Below are positions 39,501-53,036 of a stretch of 64,000 nt of DNA, in pieces. The notes under the pieces were generated by a model. It was not told where the DNA came from. It saw only the letters and a program-made list of their open reading frames with translations, and made no database searches. The number at the start of each line of letters is the position of its first letter. Positions within the stretch are counted from its first letter, which is position 1. The DNA is from Puffinus mauretanicus. Its lineage: Eukaryota; Chordata; Aves; Procellariiformes; Procellariidae. Both the position numbers and the translations under genes were made by a program. The stretch spans positions 558,001 to 622,000 of the forward strand of contig JAJKFH010001315.1 in NCBI GenBank assembly GCA_023333565.1. Direction: 5' to 3'.

Positions 39501-42500
39501 CCAGGCTGGCACAACGGGGCTGCTAGGCTGCCTCCCGACCCAGCTCACGCTCCTGAGGCACCAGTGGAGGAAGGACAGCAAGCTTCTGTTTGCCCCCATA
39601 GAGGCTCTGCCCCAGGAACATGGGCATGTGAGGTAATTCAATCATTATTTTTTGTTTTTGCAAGTATGGAAATATTTTAAGCTCATTTGGGGCTTTTTCA
39701 GCTCCTCCACAGGTATACCTGAAAAATGTCCAAGCTCCAGCCATTTGCCTGTGGGCAAAATACAGAGGAACATTAGAAATAAGATCAGAAGTAGGCAAAG
39801 CTGACATTAACTGATGTCTTTGGAAAACAATTTAAGGCCCTGAGAAACATAAAAACCTGGTTACCTGTGGTTCCCTTCTTGGGGTGGCTGGCTGGTGACT
39901 GCCTTACCAGAAGATTGTTTTTTAACGAGCACTTTTCATTTTAGGAAAGAATACAACAGTTGTAGCTTGCGCATTGGACCATAGCCAATCTGTGTGATCT
40001 CTGTTGCACTTTTGCTTGTCCTGTGCCTCACCTTATGCAAGATTTAGATGGTTAAACCAGAATTTTTATTTCGACTATTGAAGATTTTTAGCTAAAGAAG
40101 AAAAATTACTTTACAGAGAAAGATCTGGATGGTGCCTACAAATTCCTGTCCCTATTACTAACCAGCTGTAGGAGGCAGGTCATTTAAAAATCCCTATTTT
40201 GGCAGTTGAGAGTTAGGCAGCATTTAGGAACTGAAGTCTAAGACAATTATTCAGAAAGCATGTTAGACTGCACTCCAAAGTCACTATTATTGATCCAGTA
40301 AATAATGCGTCCTTGCAGTTATCACCGTCAGTATTTCTGCTAAGCACAGAGCTAAGCTGGCTTTCTCCTAATCTTTCTTCCATAGGGCAAAAAGAAATGC
40401 AAATAGAAGATAAGGAGGATCATCGTACCCTTTAGGAGAAGTCCAAAGTACTTCTCTGCACTATTATCAGTATAAATAGTTTTAAGTTTTTCCTGTTTGG
40501 CACAGAGGAAGCTCTGTTTGTCACCAGAGTTCATGTAGCCTCTGAGACAGGGTCAGCAAGTGGCCAAAGCATAATGGACAATAAATCCAGCATAAATAAC
40601 CGAATCTGGATTTCGATCAAGAGGCAAATTGCAAATGTTTGAGAAGCTTAAAGAAGAGATTTGAAACTTATCTTCATTGCTAAAAATAGGTTTTAAAATT
40701 TTTTTAAAGCTTTTTTAGTTTTTAAAACTTATGGATAGTTAATGTTCATTTGTTTTCCTGAAGTAGAAACAGTCAGAAGATGACAATGTGGTTTTGCTCT
40801 GAAGTAAACATGCTGAAATCAGCTCATATGTCTGTCCAGAACTGCTGACTTCAGGGTACACTGCTAAGTGCCTGCCTTTCATCTCACGATAATTCATACG
40901 TGTTCATGCTGCTGCTGTGAAAAAATACAGCTCTTTTAGCAGTTAAAGCTAACTTTGTAGTTACATGAGAGCATGGTATACTTTCCAGCAGGGATGGTGC
41001 ACTAACACTAATGTTTTGTTTTGAGTAATTAATGGGAAGAAGGATTTGCTTCAACTTAAGCTGGAATTTTTATGGTTTCACTATGCTCAGTCATGGATGG
41101 CTGCTTTCTAGCAGGACCATATAAACGGGGCAGCAAAAGTCCCTTCAGCTCAAGCCTCTCCTCCAAGGCTGGATATTGCAGTGCATCTGATAATGCTGAA
41201 AAGTGGCATGGCAAAAGGATTAGGAAACTTCGAGCCCTGTGAGACATGTACGCATGATGTCTTGCAAAGAGTCTTCTTATCAGGGAAACACTGGAAAGAC
41301 TTATTCATTGCTGTCAGTGGCAGAGTCCATAATTGCTGCTGTGCAAGCAAACAGTACTGGGGTTGATAGAAACAGCCAAGGGTCAGCCCTCCTTTTGGAT
41401 TAATGTTCTGCCTCCTGTAACATTATCAGTCAAGGAAGTAATTAGAGAATATTGCACTTATACAGGTACACATGCTGTTGCGCCTCAGCAGAACGAGAGG
41501 CATAGCTGGGAGTGGGGAGGGGGACAGACACTAAACTTGCACTTACGTTACCTGGATTTAAGTCTCTGTTTTGCCACAAACTGCCTGTTTGTCTCTTACC
41601 GTCTGTCTTTTGCTGGGTGCATGAGCGATGCACAGCGCAACCTGTGCTGTGGTTGGCGTTTCTAAGTACTGTTGTAATAAATGTAGTATAGACTTTTACT
41701 TTCCGGTGTTGTGCCTACAGGAATTTGCATTTCTGCATCAGTATCATTAGTTTGATGAAGCTAGCTGAAATAACAATAGAAACGCACAGTAAAACAGGTG
41801 TTCTTCATTTCAAGTCCTTGACCTGTGCCTATTAAAGCATTTACAGGAGGTCTGATCTGCAGCCTATTCAAGTTAATGAAAGTATGCATTCACCTCCATG
41901 GGCTTCAGATAAAGCCCAATGAAATTAATTACAGAAACAATTTGCAGAAAAGAAGCGATAAAAAGAAAAGCATAGTACTGGAGGATGCAAAAGAAAATAG
42001 TGGCCAACAACCACTCAGAACCGCTTAAAGGCTTTTTTAGTTAAATGATTAAAAGTGTTGATGTAATTATTGTTAATAAGATGACAGGAAAATGAGATTT
42101 TATATATAAAAATTATTAGATAAGATTAGACCACTACACACTGACTTTTGAATAATTGCATATAATTGACTTTATAGCAATAAACTGACAGAATGACCAA
42201 CCTGTTGATAAGAATAAGACTGTAAGCGAAGATGTAAAGATGGCACAGCCTTGCTAAGGTGCAGGCTACAGGCACTAATTCAACTGCTCTGGTCTAAGGC
42301 AGGGGCTTCAGAAGATCCTGTATTTGGCAGCAATATCAGTTAGTGATATTTTCCTTCCCAGCTCCTGGGGTTGCTCCATTTCCCCCCTTGCTCCTGCCTG
42401 CCCTCGTGCCAGCACAGACCTTGGTACAGCCTTTCCGTGAATCACACGGGGAAACTGAGCCCTCTTTCAAACATGCACACACAGAGACAAGCAAACATAT

Positions 42501-44330
42501 TTTGCTGGGTTATTTTTTAACCCAAACCTGCCCCCCGATCTGGCTCAGAGCATGGGCTTTCGGGCCAGGACAGCACAAGGTGAGGAGAGAGAGGATGGCT
42601 GGGACGGGCACGGGGCAGGGGCTGGTGGGGCAGCCCTGAGGCACCAGCCAGCCGTCAGCATTTCAGGTCAGCTTCTCCTTTGCTGAGGGCTCCACAAAGC
42701 TTTCACGTAATGTACAGATCACCAGAAATACCCATTCTTGGGTTTTCGTTTGTTTGTTTGTTTTAATGCAGTCAAATGGTGGTTTTACAGTAACCATTTG
42801 CTTAAAAAATTGTTTAACCTTGTAGGAAGTGATGGAGTGTTGATTACTCATTCACTGAAATTCAGGAGTCTGAATATTAATTCTCTTTGCACTCCCATTC
42901 TTAGCATGTCATTATTCCAATTAGGAGAGTGTTTAAGATATTTAAATAATCTCCCATTCAGCTACATGTATGAGAAAATGCATTCACTCAGTACAATAAT
43001 GCAATTGTGCCTTTCCTCTAGGAGGGTTGTTGGAGCCATTTTGAGACACAGTCACTGAAAAGCAAAGGCAGGCAGACAGATTGGGCATGAGAAAACATAA
43101 AATCAAACAGCAAATGTGTGAAAAAGCCCCTCTGCGTGCACAGACAGCGGAGAACAAAGCTAATAAAGCAACCTGTGTGAGATGAGAAACCGCATCGCTC
43201 CACCAACTAGAGAAATATGTCGATTTGGGTTAACTGTCTTTCAAACTGGCCAAGAAAACAGAGTATGAGTGGATTGATGTTCTACTGCTGCAAATCAGGA
43301 GCAACTATGCTCAAGCAACTCATTTCAGCACAGGTGCACTAAAGTAAAAATTATTTAAGTGAAAAAAGGGTTCAAGCCTAAAAGAATAGCTGCAAAACCT
43401 GGCAGTCAGCCCTTGCACTTTGTAATAGCCATAACATTTTTGTGGCCCTGACCTAAAAAAACACAAAGTCCCAGCAACAATTATTCACAACACGGACGCT
43501 GGGACATTTACTATACAGCCAAAAGATCAGCGGCAGAGGAGGTCTATGTTTAACCAAAGAGAACAAAAAGACATTTTTACAGTTGTTTATGTTTATTTGT
43601 TCTATAAATATTGAGACAGGATTCCTTTTTGGCCAGTCTGTGGATCCAATTAATTTGTTTTTCAGCTTCATTTTTGTGACTATAAGTTCAGAGGTGACTT
43701 AGGTCGCAATACACAGCAACCACAGCTACTAAAAATAGACCGCAATAACGTAATACGTACAACAGGGTTTAACCAACACATTCCTCTATACCTCAGCTCT
43801 TTGAAGTCCCTATACTTAGGCAGATTCGTGTATTTGGAGGCATGTAAACCTGCTGTGGTTGTGAATTACCATGTCCAGAGTAACACGGGGAAGGAGGGAA
43901 GATGAAAACAGCATGTCCAAGAGGCATCCTGAGCTGCTGAACAGACACATGGCTGAACGCTGCCCTGTCCCATAGGGATGGGTGGGGAAACGTTTTCCCT
44001 TGGGAAAGCTATGATTTCAGCCTTTTTAGTGTTGCATGGCATTGATTTCAACTGCAAACAGTGATTAAAATAGCAGCCTCTAAAATCAAGACAGAAAAGA
44101 AAGAAAAGGGTGTGATGGGAATCAGAACGCTGCGATTTTGATGGATTTTTTCTTGCGAAGTCGCAAGCCTAGAAATAAATCTTACAAAGCAAAGTAAAAA
44201 TTCTCCCCTTTCCAATAGTGGGCAACGGCCATTTTTATCCTTAAAATTTTCGGACCATCAGGTATAAAACAGCTCTGAAGAAGAGCTATTAACTCAATGA
44301 TGGTGACAGTAACCTCACCTAAGCTCTTGA
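33591..44330. other. intergenic region with no recognised gene
   Basis: About 10.7 kb of mainly AT-rich unique DNA, with a somewhat GC-rich stretch near 35.45-35.72 kb and a short (GTTT)n run at 42748-42764. I found no splice-flanked exon, RNA gene or transposon in it. The open frames are short and composition-driven. Confidence 0.5.
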
Positions 44331-44339
44331 ACCTGGGGC

Positions 44340-44620
44340 TCTGTAGCACTGGCTTTGGTCCCCCTTGCTGGGGCAGGGGAGCTCCAGGCGAGGTCTGCAG
44401 TGGGCGCCCCGAGCAGAGGGCAGTGCGTCCGTGCCCAGGGAGCAGCTCAGCGAGCGGCCTGGGACCCTTCCAGCTCGGCTGGCGGGGGCAGAGCCGATGT
44501 TTTGCCCACTCCCTGCTGCTCTCCTCTGGGTAACCGAGCTGAAGAGGTGGTCTGGCTGGGGCAGGAGAGCAGCCACAGGCCAAGAGGGACAGGACAGCTA
44601 CAAGAGGTGGGGATAAGGCT
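44340..44620. other. GC-rich patch in the intergenic region
   Basis: A locally GC-rich segment with moderate CpG content. It produces a 192-codon minus-strand open frame (44760-44182) that is low-complexity and Pro/Leu-rich and matches no family I know. It may be a distal regulatory element or simply a composition island. Confidence 0.3.
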
Positions 44621-45024
44621 GGAGGAAGTCGGGGAAGGGCTAAAATAGTGGGGGTGGAGGTGTTTAAACTTGCACGTATGTCAAAGTAGACACAGGAGAG
44701 GCCAAAGCGGGACCAATTAATGGGACCCACTGCCTCAGAAGCTACTTTCTGATATTGCAACTAGCAGCAATTTCACAACTGGCAAGCAAAGGTCTGGGTG
44801 ACATTATCGCACCTAACGACGCAGTTTATACCGTTCTGCTTGGCATGTTCTCTTTCTCAGATCAGGAAAAGAAGAGGCTTTCATAGGAAAAGCATAAAGG
44901 GTTTGGGTTTGTGCAAGGAAAGGCAACATTTGTAAGCTGGAAGGGTGCCAGCCAGTAGGGTGGGGATGCGGCGGAGCTCTCTGCCATCGTGGCCTTCTCT
45001 CAGTTTTTTCAAGTGGTGCCTACC

Positions 45025-45050
45025 TGAAGTTACTTGTCCAAGTAACTTCA
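45025..45050. repeat. perfect 12-bp inverted repeat with 2-nt spacer
   Basis: Left arm TGAAGTTACTTG (45025-45036), spacer TC, right arm CAAGTAACTTCA (45039-45050): a perfect near-palindrome in ordinary sequence. It could be a dimeric transcription-factor site or a cruciform. The stem is too short for a microRNA precursor. Confidence 0.9.
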
Positions 45051-48000
45051 TCGGTATAATCAACAGCAGTGCAGCAGGTAGCCTGTGTTTCCTTCCTCTC
45101 TGCCAGTCACCATCCTCCTCATCACTGGGGGAGAGGCAGAAATGTCTTGGCTGATGGAGGGGAGGCCAATGGGGCGATACTGGCAGTCCGCCAGTGTGGC
45201 AGGAGAAAAATCACGAGGGGGGCCAGGCTCTGCAACTCGAGAAGTGAGCAGTGCAGTATCTGTGATGATCCACCACGGCAGGACTTTAGGTTTTTAGCTG
45301 CCTGTATTTAGGGTCTTAATTTTATATTAAGGGTGTTTAATTTTGCGCTTATGGCACAAATTTGGCATTCATGCAATACTGCAGGTGACCGGCTGACGTC
45401 CGGTCTTCAGCCCCTCTTTCCTGGCACTTTTCTCATCTCTCTCTTCATCCCAGCTCTGGCCCTGGCTCTGCCAGCGCTCCAGTGATCCCACAGGATCTCA
45501 GAGCAGCTGCTGACAGGTAGACGGAGATCCCTCACATATGGGGAAAACATAGCCTTACCTAGATATGACATATCTGACATATTATCCCATTTCTCCCAGC
45601 CAGCCCTTCATTCCCTTCTGTGTCTCCAGCGACTGCCGCCTAAGCCATTCCTGCCATATCGCTTCCTGCATGCAGGGGTATTTGCGTGAGGCGTGTTTGT
45701 AAGACCACATTGTGTGATGTGTTTGTGCTCTGGATTAGCTTAATGGAACCGCAGTATAACCTGCAAGACAGTTTCCCAGCTGGTAAATCGTGTTTAAACA
45801 GTGAAAAACAAATACACTTTCATATTGCTCCAGTCTTTTTACATCTGGTTGCTTAGCATTGTTCCTATCTCGTGTCCACTTTGCAGTGCTTCAGCAAGAT
45901 TGCCAAACAAATTGGTCAAAAATCAATTTAACAGAGATCAGAAAAAAAAATTCCAAATGAGATGTAACAGTCACTGATGGGATACACAGACATATCGATC
46001 TGGCAGCTAGTCAAACTCCTCAGTGCCATCAGTTGTGCTCATTAAATGTCAGAGTTGTGAATTTGTCCCAGGCATTATCAGCAAAGGCTTGAACATAGCC
46101 CAGTTTGGTTGGAAGAGGTTTTCTCCCCCAAATTTCAGGTAAATAGACGAATGAGAAGAGATGTCAATAGCAATTCCATACCCCTGTTTTAGCTCCAGAA
46201 CCAGATTTCAGTGCCACAAAGCCAGGTTGTAAGATTTTCCTTTTATTCCAAATAAAAATAAATCTTTTCCTTAAGTATTTACAGGTGCTTCTCAAGCAGA
46301 GGCTCCCAAACCATACAGATTTGAACTTAAAAGCCAGTAAAACTGGTACCAAGTTTTGATTTGATAATGTTCATTTATACAGCAATGTAAGCATTTACAT
46401 AGACACGTTTGCCTCAAATCTTTTCCCCTACACCGCAAAAGTGATAGGGCTTCTAAGTGGGTTTGGGTGGCTTTTTTTGACATGGAAGATTCAAGAAGCA
46501 GCAAGCTTTCTGTAAACACTCAAACTTGGAAAGAAAGATGCTGCCATTACTGGGTTTTGTTCTCTTTAATATCACAGCAGCTCATGTGTTATGACAACTG
46601 CCAGGAGGTGACATAAAATTGAAGACAACTAGGGTGAGGTAGAGAAAACCAAATTCTTCTAGAGGCCAGCAAAGAAAGAGCAACATCTCCCTTGCCGCTA
46701 GCGCTGCTGAGCTGTGCAGGAGAGGGCATGGCAGCACCAGAGAGCTCCCTGGCCCTGTTAAGTTGCTCTGCTCTGCACATCGGGAGGTTCTTGCTGCTTT
46801 GGGTTCAAAAAGCATAAATGAGAAGACCCAGTGGCTTGCTCTTTGGTGTAGGCTTTGGGTAAATTTTGGGACAAGAGTTTATACTGAGCAGACATCAGGA
46901 AGGTCGTCTTTTTTGCACCTGACAGGGGTCTCGACAATGATAGGATTTAAGCCAGGTATTATTCAGATAACTCGACAGCAATCAGTGAGGTTTCCCACCA
47001 ACAAATCGGTTATGCAACGTGGCCTAGGTTGTGAAACACACACTTGGCTAAGAGCTTTGCCTTACTAAGGACCTTGGGACTTGACCTTTAATTTTGAATG
47101 TGTGACTGTATAAACAACTCATCACAATTTGCACTGCACTCATCACAGGAACCATTCACACAGAAAGGACCTGGAGGTAAGTAGCAGGCAGAGGCCATTC
47201 TTATAACACCCAAGCCTGGTGATTTCTCTGAGGGCAAGAGACCTCCTCACCTTACCACAAAGGCGGAGAGCTGCCCAGCTTTATAGCCAGGGCCCGAAGC
47301 ACTCTGCAGGTCTCTCCACAGGAGAGCCTTTGCCTGGCATCTTCATATACCTGGGCATTTGGAAAAATGTTCAAGAGTCAAGTGTTCCCCTGTTTAAGAA
47401 AGAGGTACTTCTGCTTCTGAAAGAGGTACTTCTGCTTCTGGAGTGCGGTATTACTGTTGCATTAGGTAAGGGTCACCGTCAGTGTTCTGACTAATGCTGC
47501 CTGCTTATATCCTATTTCAAAACATGCAAACCAACCCGTGGCCTTTGCTCCCAGCAGAAGTGCTGTGTGGATCTGGATGGAGACGGGGAGACTGGCTGGC
47601 GGGAGGGGGCCTGCAGACCAGCGAAACCATCCACTGCTGAACAAGTAAACCAGGAGGTTTCTTAAGAGTGACAAGTCTGTGTCAGACACTGCATTTCTCT
47701 AGCACTGGACCAAGAGGGATCAGTATCCTTCGTTCCACCGCTCGAACACGGCAGCACCTTCAGGAGGAGTGGCATTCATTAAGCGAATGCTAAGTAGCAT
47801 TTGCAATGTGTACGAGACTGTTCTCTCGGATATTATTTACCAGAAGGGAGGGTATCGATTCTCCACCTCTAGCATGCTAATTCTCAGGAAAGAGTTAAAA
47901 TTGTTCCTGCAACCTCAAAATCTGCAACTATTTGCACCTTGTTGTTGGGTTAGCAGTTTGCCTGATAAAGGAGCCCTGACCTCCTCACCTGTAGAGGAAA

Positions 48001-51000
48001 GTCCAAAGATATCTTCAGAAGGTTTCGGGGTTGTTTACCAAAAAGCAGAAGTGCAGAAACCCACACAGGGAGGCAGCCTGGGAATACAGGCCAAAAAAGA
48101 TGTTGTAACACGGTGGAGGCCTCCGACTACCAGTAAGAGAGTACAGGACTCGACTCAGAACTTTGCAATGCCCCTCAACCATTTGAAACCCCAACCGAAG
48201 GATGTCTCCTTCGAGTGACATGAACTCAATCTTGCTGAATCTACGATTCGGTGCCAGAGCTCCACTGCTTCCTGCAATCCCTCTGATGCTGAAGAAAATG
48301 TCTTGCCTATTATCTTTACTGTTAAAGCCTGGATTTCCTGTACAGGGGAAGTCCTCATGTAAAAAAGCAGAGAAAAAGCTTTAAAGGAGGAGGAGAATGT
48401 GCTCAGATTGTGAAGCAGCTGATCTAAAGGCAGCGAGACCCTTAGGGAAGCCTGGGCCACAATAGTTAACATTTGAGGCAGGAAATGATGGTTTATTTAA
48501 CTAACTGAACTGAAAACTGCCAGGGAATTTATACAAGGGAAATGGAATTACTAAGAGCAGCATTTAGCTAAGACAGACATGAAGGCTAAAACTCCTACGA
48601 TCGTGGGAAATACTAAGAGATATTTGACATCTGTAAATGGCAGTGGCCTCTGCTTTGTGATTCATCTAAAAGACAGATCAGGTGGGCAAGGGATCCCGGA
48701 GGGTGTTCCTGCTTGCTCGTCAGCACGGCTTCTTGCAGTGTCTGCTGCTTCTCCGCACAGTTTCCCTTCCAGCCACAGACCTGCCTTGAAGTTTCTGAAA
48801 TATAACAGCACAATTCTGCAACTAGGCTATTCTGCTCCTAAATATGCACGTTTTTTCAAATGCTTCAGTAAAAATACTTTTGAACACGTTTGCTAGTTAA
48901 AAAGGACCTTTCTGTTCAAATAATGGTGGGTTTTGCAGAGGCTTTCTTCACTCTTCTTAGCAATATGCAGTAAACACTGGGATTTTTCACTTTCTGTGGT
49001 AGTGAATGATACCCAGGAGTTTGACTTTGCTAGAGGACCTGGCTACGGACACCAAGCTGAGAGGAGAAAACCTCTCTAAGTCAGACAACTTTAGTAACAG
49101 CAAAGGAAATGGAGAGAATGGCACAACATAAAAGCATTCATTATTCATCAGTTGATTCCCAGGGGAAAAAAAAATCTGTGAGCAGTTTTTAGCTTTCACA
49201 AACCAAATCTGACTTTGCCAGAGCCTGACTGGTCTCAAGGTGGAAACCTGGTAGGTGAAGTGCTTGATCTACTTCTCCCCCATTCTTGCCCAACAGGGAC
49301 ATTCCCCATAGCCCTGCGTGTCCCTCCCTCTCCCCCCTCCAGCCCTGCTGAGGGCCAAGGAGTCAGTGTTTTGGGACTGGAATCCATTGTCCCAGCTGCA
49401 CTTGAGCCCATTTAACAGGGAAAATAGCAGGTAGCGTCCTTCTGCAGAGCAGTGACCTTAACCTCCTTCTCCAGCCCGCTGGGAGAGCAGAGGTCAATGA
49501 ACAACAGTCTGGCTGCACTGCTGAAAGCCGTGGCCTTAGGGGAACTAACTTGTTGTTGTTAGGTTTGCTTCCAGCCGAATGGTTCCTGGTCAGCTTCATT
49601 GTGCAATTGTACAAATCCTGATGCCAGCACAAATAAGGGGCGATGGAAAAGCCAGCGATGCAGGCAGAGCAGAGGTTTCTTCTCCCAGCAGCTGCACTGG
49701 CTTAGGCCATCCACAGACGCTTGTGGGACGCCTGCTCCAAGAAAAGCTTGATGCAACCATGTGGAATGTAAAACCCCGTGCGATGATTATTCAAAGTCTC
49801 CTGCAATTCTGCAGAGATCCTAGCATGGGCTTGCTCCTGCCTGTACTGGACTTTGCTCAATTTCTGTGTGCTGCGTGCTTTTTAAATATTCACATGGCAC
49901 TATCTGGAGGAGAGTGCGTCGAAGGGGAATGAGTCTGTAGCACCAAATCATCGCAACCTTGGACAATCGATCAACTGATTTTGCGTTATTTATGTTGCCC
50001 AAAAGACTACATTTCAAAACCTGAAATGTATGGATTGGAAAAGCTGACAACAATTCATTCTGCTCAAGCTGTTTAATAACGCTGCACAGACCTCGTTTGA
50101 AAAGCTTGCTTTCAAGGGAGGGAATTTAACCAACTTCCAGACCTACTTCCTCCTCAGTTATGGTGTACAAAAAGTCTTCAAAATATTTAGAATCTGATTT
50201 AAGCTAACAAGTCAAAGAAATAAGTGTTAAAACTCAAACTCCTGGTTGATCCTCTATTTGTAGTTCATCCAGTGGTAATGAGCCAGACTCTTGCCTGGTA
50301 TAAATGAGCGTAAATCCACTTAAGCCATGCAAGAATGTTGATTTATGCTTGCTACGAATCTGACCTTTATTTCGGTATTTCATGGTAAGCTCTAATCCTC
50401 TCTGCACTGCTCTTTTATTGGAATGGAATTAGATTTACCAAGGTATGCTCTGACAAAATGGATTGCTCTTCCCTTAAAATTTTTGTGCCAGGAATAAAAT
50501 GGTGGTCTGTTTCAATGTAGAACTGTTAATAAGATAGTTTTGTTGAAGGAACGTCAGAAATGATAGTATCATTCATTACAACGCGGAACACTTTTTATTT
50601 CTCAAAGGTACACCCAATGAGTACAATACGCTCCACAAATTACAACCTCCTCCTAGGAAATCTGAGATAAATCTGCAGAACGGAGGTTGAAATAAGTTTA
50701 GCTAACAAGCAATTGCATAAAAGCTTAAATATATGAAGCCAAATGATTTGCTGAGAGTGTATTGGAATGAATATACCCTTAGGTTTGCTTAACTGAAACT
50801 ACATTGCCCCAAATGACCTTATGTTCTTTATTTCTAAGTCCACAATCCTGGCACTGAGGCTCAGCACGCTGCACAAAGCCAGACTTACCAGAAGATGATA
50901 ATCAAGAATTTATTTTATTAGTTTTAAATATAACACTCTCGATTTTTGACTATGCTAACTGCATGGTAAATACAGCTTATCATTGCAGAGAACCATGCTG

Positions 51001-51412
51001 AGAAAATTGCGTGTGAGATTACGCTACTGTGAAGTGCTCAATATGGGGGCTACACTCAAAAGACGGAGCTCATGTAGGAGGCAGCACTCTGTTTGCTAAA
51101 TTCTGTTTCACATAGATAACATCTTACGCTGCTGTTTTCAGTCTGCACTAGCTTTTCATTAGCTTCCTGATGATGATTGAAGTGTTAGTTTGCATTGAAT
51201 TGTTTACAACCTGGCCACCAGGTAAAGCCTTCTCCTCTAACGTGATAGTACACCCGTAGGGATTTGACATAGATACATTAAGGTTCGTATGTATGAGGTA
51301 TGAATGGCAATGATTCACATTGTGAATTGTGAAATCATCAAGAAACAACAAGAAGGGGTAAAGGAATGGTATGTGCAGCTTCTGAAGGCACCCAGGTCTG
51401 GACGAGGGCTGC
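45051..51412. other. intergenic region with no recognised gene
   Basis: Apart from the 21-bp duplication, I see no transposon, exon or RNA gene. The open frame at 47769-48218 (149 codons, plus) has no recognisable motif. Confidence 0.5.
47399..47440. repeat. perfect 21-bp tandem duplication
   Basis: Two identical 21-bp units (AAAGAGGTACTTCTGCTTCT plus G) lie head to tail. The perfect identity points to a recent duplication. Confidence 0.9.
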
Positions 51413-51690
51413 CTCCTGGGTGGATCTCAGACTTATGTTGGAGGCAGTTTTTCTCCAGCCCTGACTCTTAGATGAACCTCAGAGCTATACTGGAGTTAGC
51501 TTGTCTCCAGTCGTGTCTCCTAGGTGGACCTTGGACCTGTGCTGTAGCTTTGTCTTCAGCCCATCTCCTGGGTGGACCTTGCACCTATCTTGCAGCCTTG
51601 TTTCAAGCCTTGCCTCTGGTCCTGTCTCCCGCTACTCTTGGATGGCCCCTGGACCTGATTCATTAACTTTGCCTTGTTTGGGGACCGTTG
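51413..51690. repeat. degenerate minisatellite, about 50-bp unit, five copies
   Basis: Units beginning CTCYTRGRTGGAYCTYRSACCT start at 51413, 51465, 51517, 51565 and 51635, giving spacings of 52, 52, 48 and 70 bp. Each continues with a CTCCAG/TTCAGC-type block. The last interval holds an extra ~20 bp. The units have diverged, so the array is old. It gives translated frames with a repeated Gly-Trp-Thr-Leu-like pattern that should not be mistaken for a gene. Confidence 0.8.
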
Positions 51691-52869
51691 ATGGACCCTG
51701 TTATCAATATCCAGGTCTGCGTGCCATGTTTGGGGACAGCACCCAGCCAGTGAAGGCACTGCCTGTGCTGGGTCACCCTCAGCTCCTGGCTTGCACTACA
51801 GCTCCTGTCCAGGCTACATGGCCACATGCATCTCCATCCTCATACACATGAAAGGAGGAGCGAGAACAGTCTGTGAGAGAAAGTATGTGTGAAATCAGTT
51901 TAAATAATAAAATAAACTTCCCCTTCTATGTGGTTTTGCATGGAACTTTGCTACATTAGCTGAACATAAGCGAAGGAAACACTCCAGATAATTCTGATCT
52001 GATAGAGAGGTGCAGGTTTTTTGGTGCCCTTGATTCTGGAGCTTATTCCCTGATAATATGCAAAAGAGATTGGATTTGTTAATCTTGGAGGGTGGGGGGA
52101 GTACTTGATAATCTGGGCATGAGTTTCTTCAAGGCAGATGAGATGAAGAAGTGTAATAGGTAGAGGAGCAGAATTTCAAGAAACAGTTCATTTTAGGTTG
52201 CTTTCATTTGGCAGCTTATTATATTGTTTTTATTTTCATGTGTAATGTAGTAGAGATCTGTAAAAACAGCTGGGACCCTAACTTTCAGAAATGCCATAGC
52301 CCCAAAAAAACTAAGTAGATCTTCAAATCAGGCTCTTAGCACTGTTTGGGAAACAAATCCAAATATTTCTCTAAGTGTTTGAAAAGAAGATGCTTTGGCT
52401 CCAGAGCGATATGAGAAAATGTACAATCCATTTGATATGCTTCAGATACCACAACCATCTGCAACTGCGTGTGGCAAACACACATTTCTCAGCTTCGCAG
52501 GCACGTATGATTATGGAGAGCTTTGAATACTTTCAGTAAAACAGATAAACCTTTGGTATGCCCTTTTTGTTATTTACTTATCCCTCAGCAGCGTTCTGTG
52601 GAAAGGTCTCCTCCTGGAAGGGGCTGGGGGGGGTTCTGCTGAGCCTTTCACTGCAGACGACATCGTGTACAAAAGTGCCTGAGAAGCAGCCAAGATGGAC
52701 AACAAGGGCTGGCACCAGGAAAGGGTCGCAGATGCTTGTCTGAACATGCTAGTGTGCGGCACCTCCACACAGGGGAGGCTCCAGCTGCTGCTGTACTAAA
52801 GGCACGGCCGCCATCTGCTGTCATAAACCCAGCCTGAACCAGGGAGCGCCAGTAAGTCCGGAGGAGGCC

Positions 52870-53036
52870 CCATGCCCAGGGAAGTGGTTGAGTCACCATC
52901 CCTGGAATTATTTAAAAGACGTGCAGAGGAGGCGCTTAGGGACATGGTTTAGTGAGCATGGTGGTGTTGGGTTGACGGTTGGACTCGATGATCTTAGAGG
53001 TCTTTTCTAACCTTAATGATTCTGTGATTCTGTGAT
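52870..53036 (+). mobile_element. CR1 LINE 3' end fragment
   Basis: It contains GTTGAGTCACCATCCCTGGA, TTTAAAAGACGTGCAGAGGAG, ACATGGTTTAGTGAGCATGG and GGTTGACGGTTGGACTCGATG, ending in ATTCTGTG repeats at 53036. Same subfamily as the 20.8-kb copy. Confidence 0.92.

Noticed and set aside
44182..44760. 192-codon minus-strand open frame
   Set aside because: Low-complexity Pro/Leu-rich translation in a GC-rich patch, no recognised domain, no promoter or splice evidence.
45025..45050. microRNA hairpin
   Set aside because: The perfect stem is only 12 bp with a 2-nt loop, which is far too short for a precursor.
47769..48218. 149-codon plus-strand open frame
   Set aside because: No motif, no similarity I recognise, and length is within chance for the local composition.
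51501..51851. 116-codon frame with repeated GWTLxL pattern
   Set aside because: The repeat pattern comes from the minisatellite units, not from a protein repeat family.
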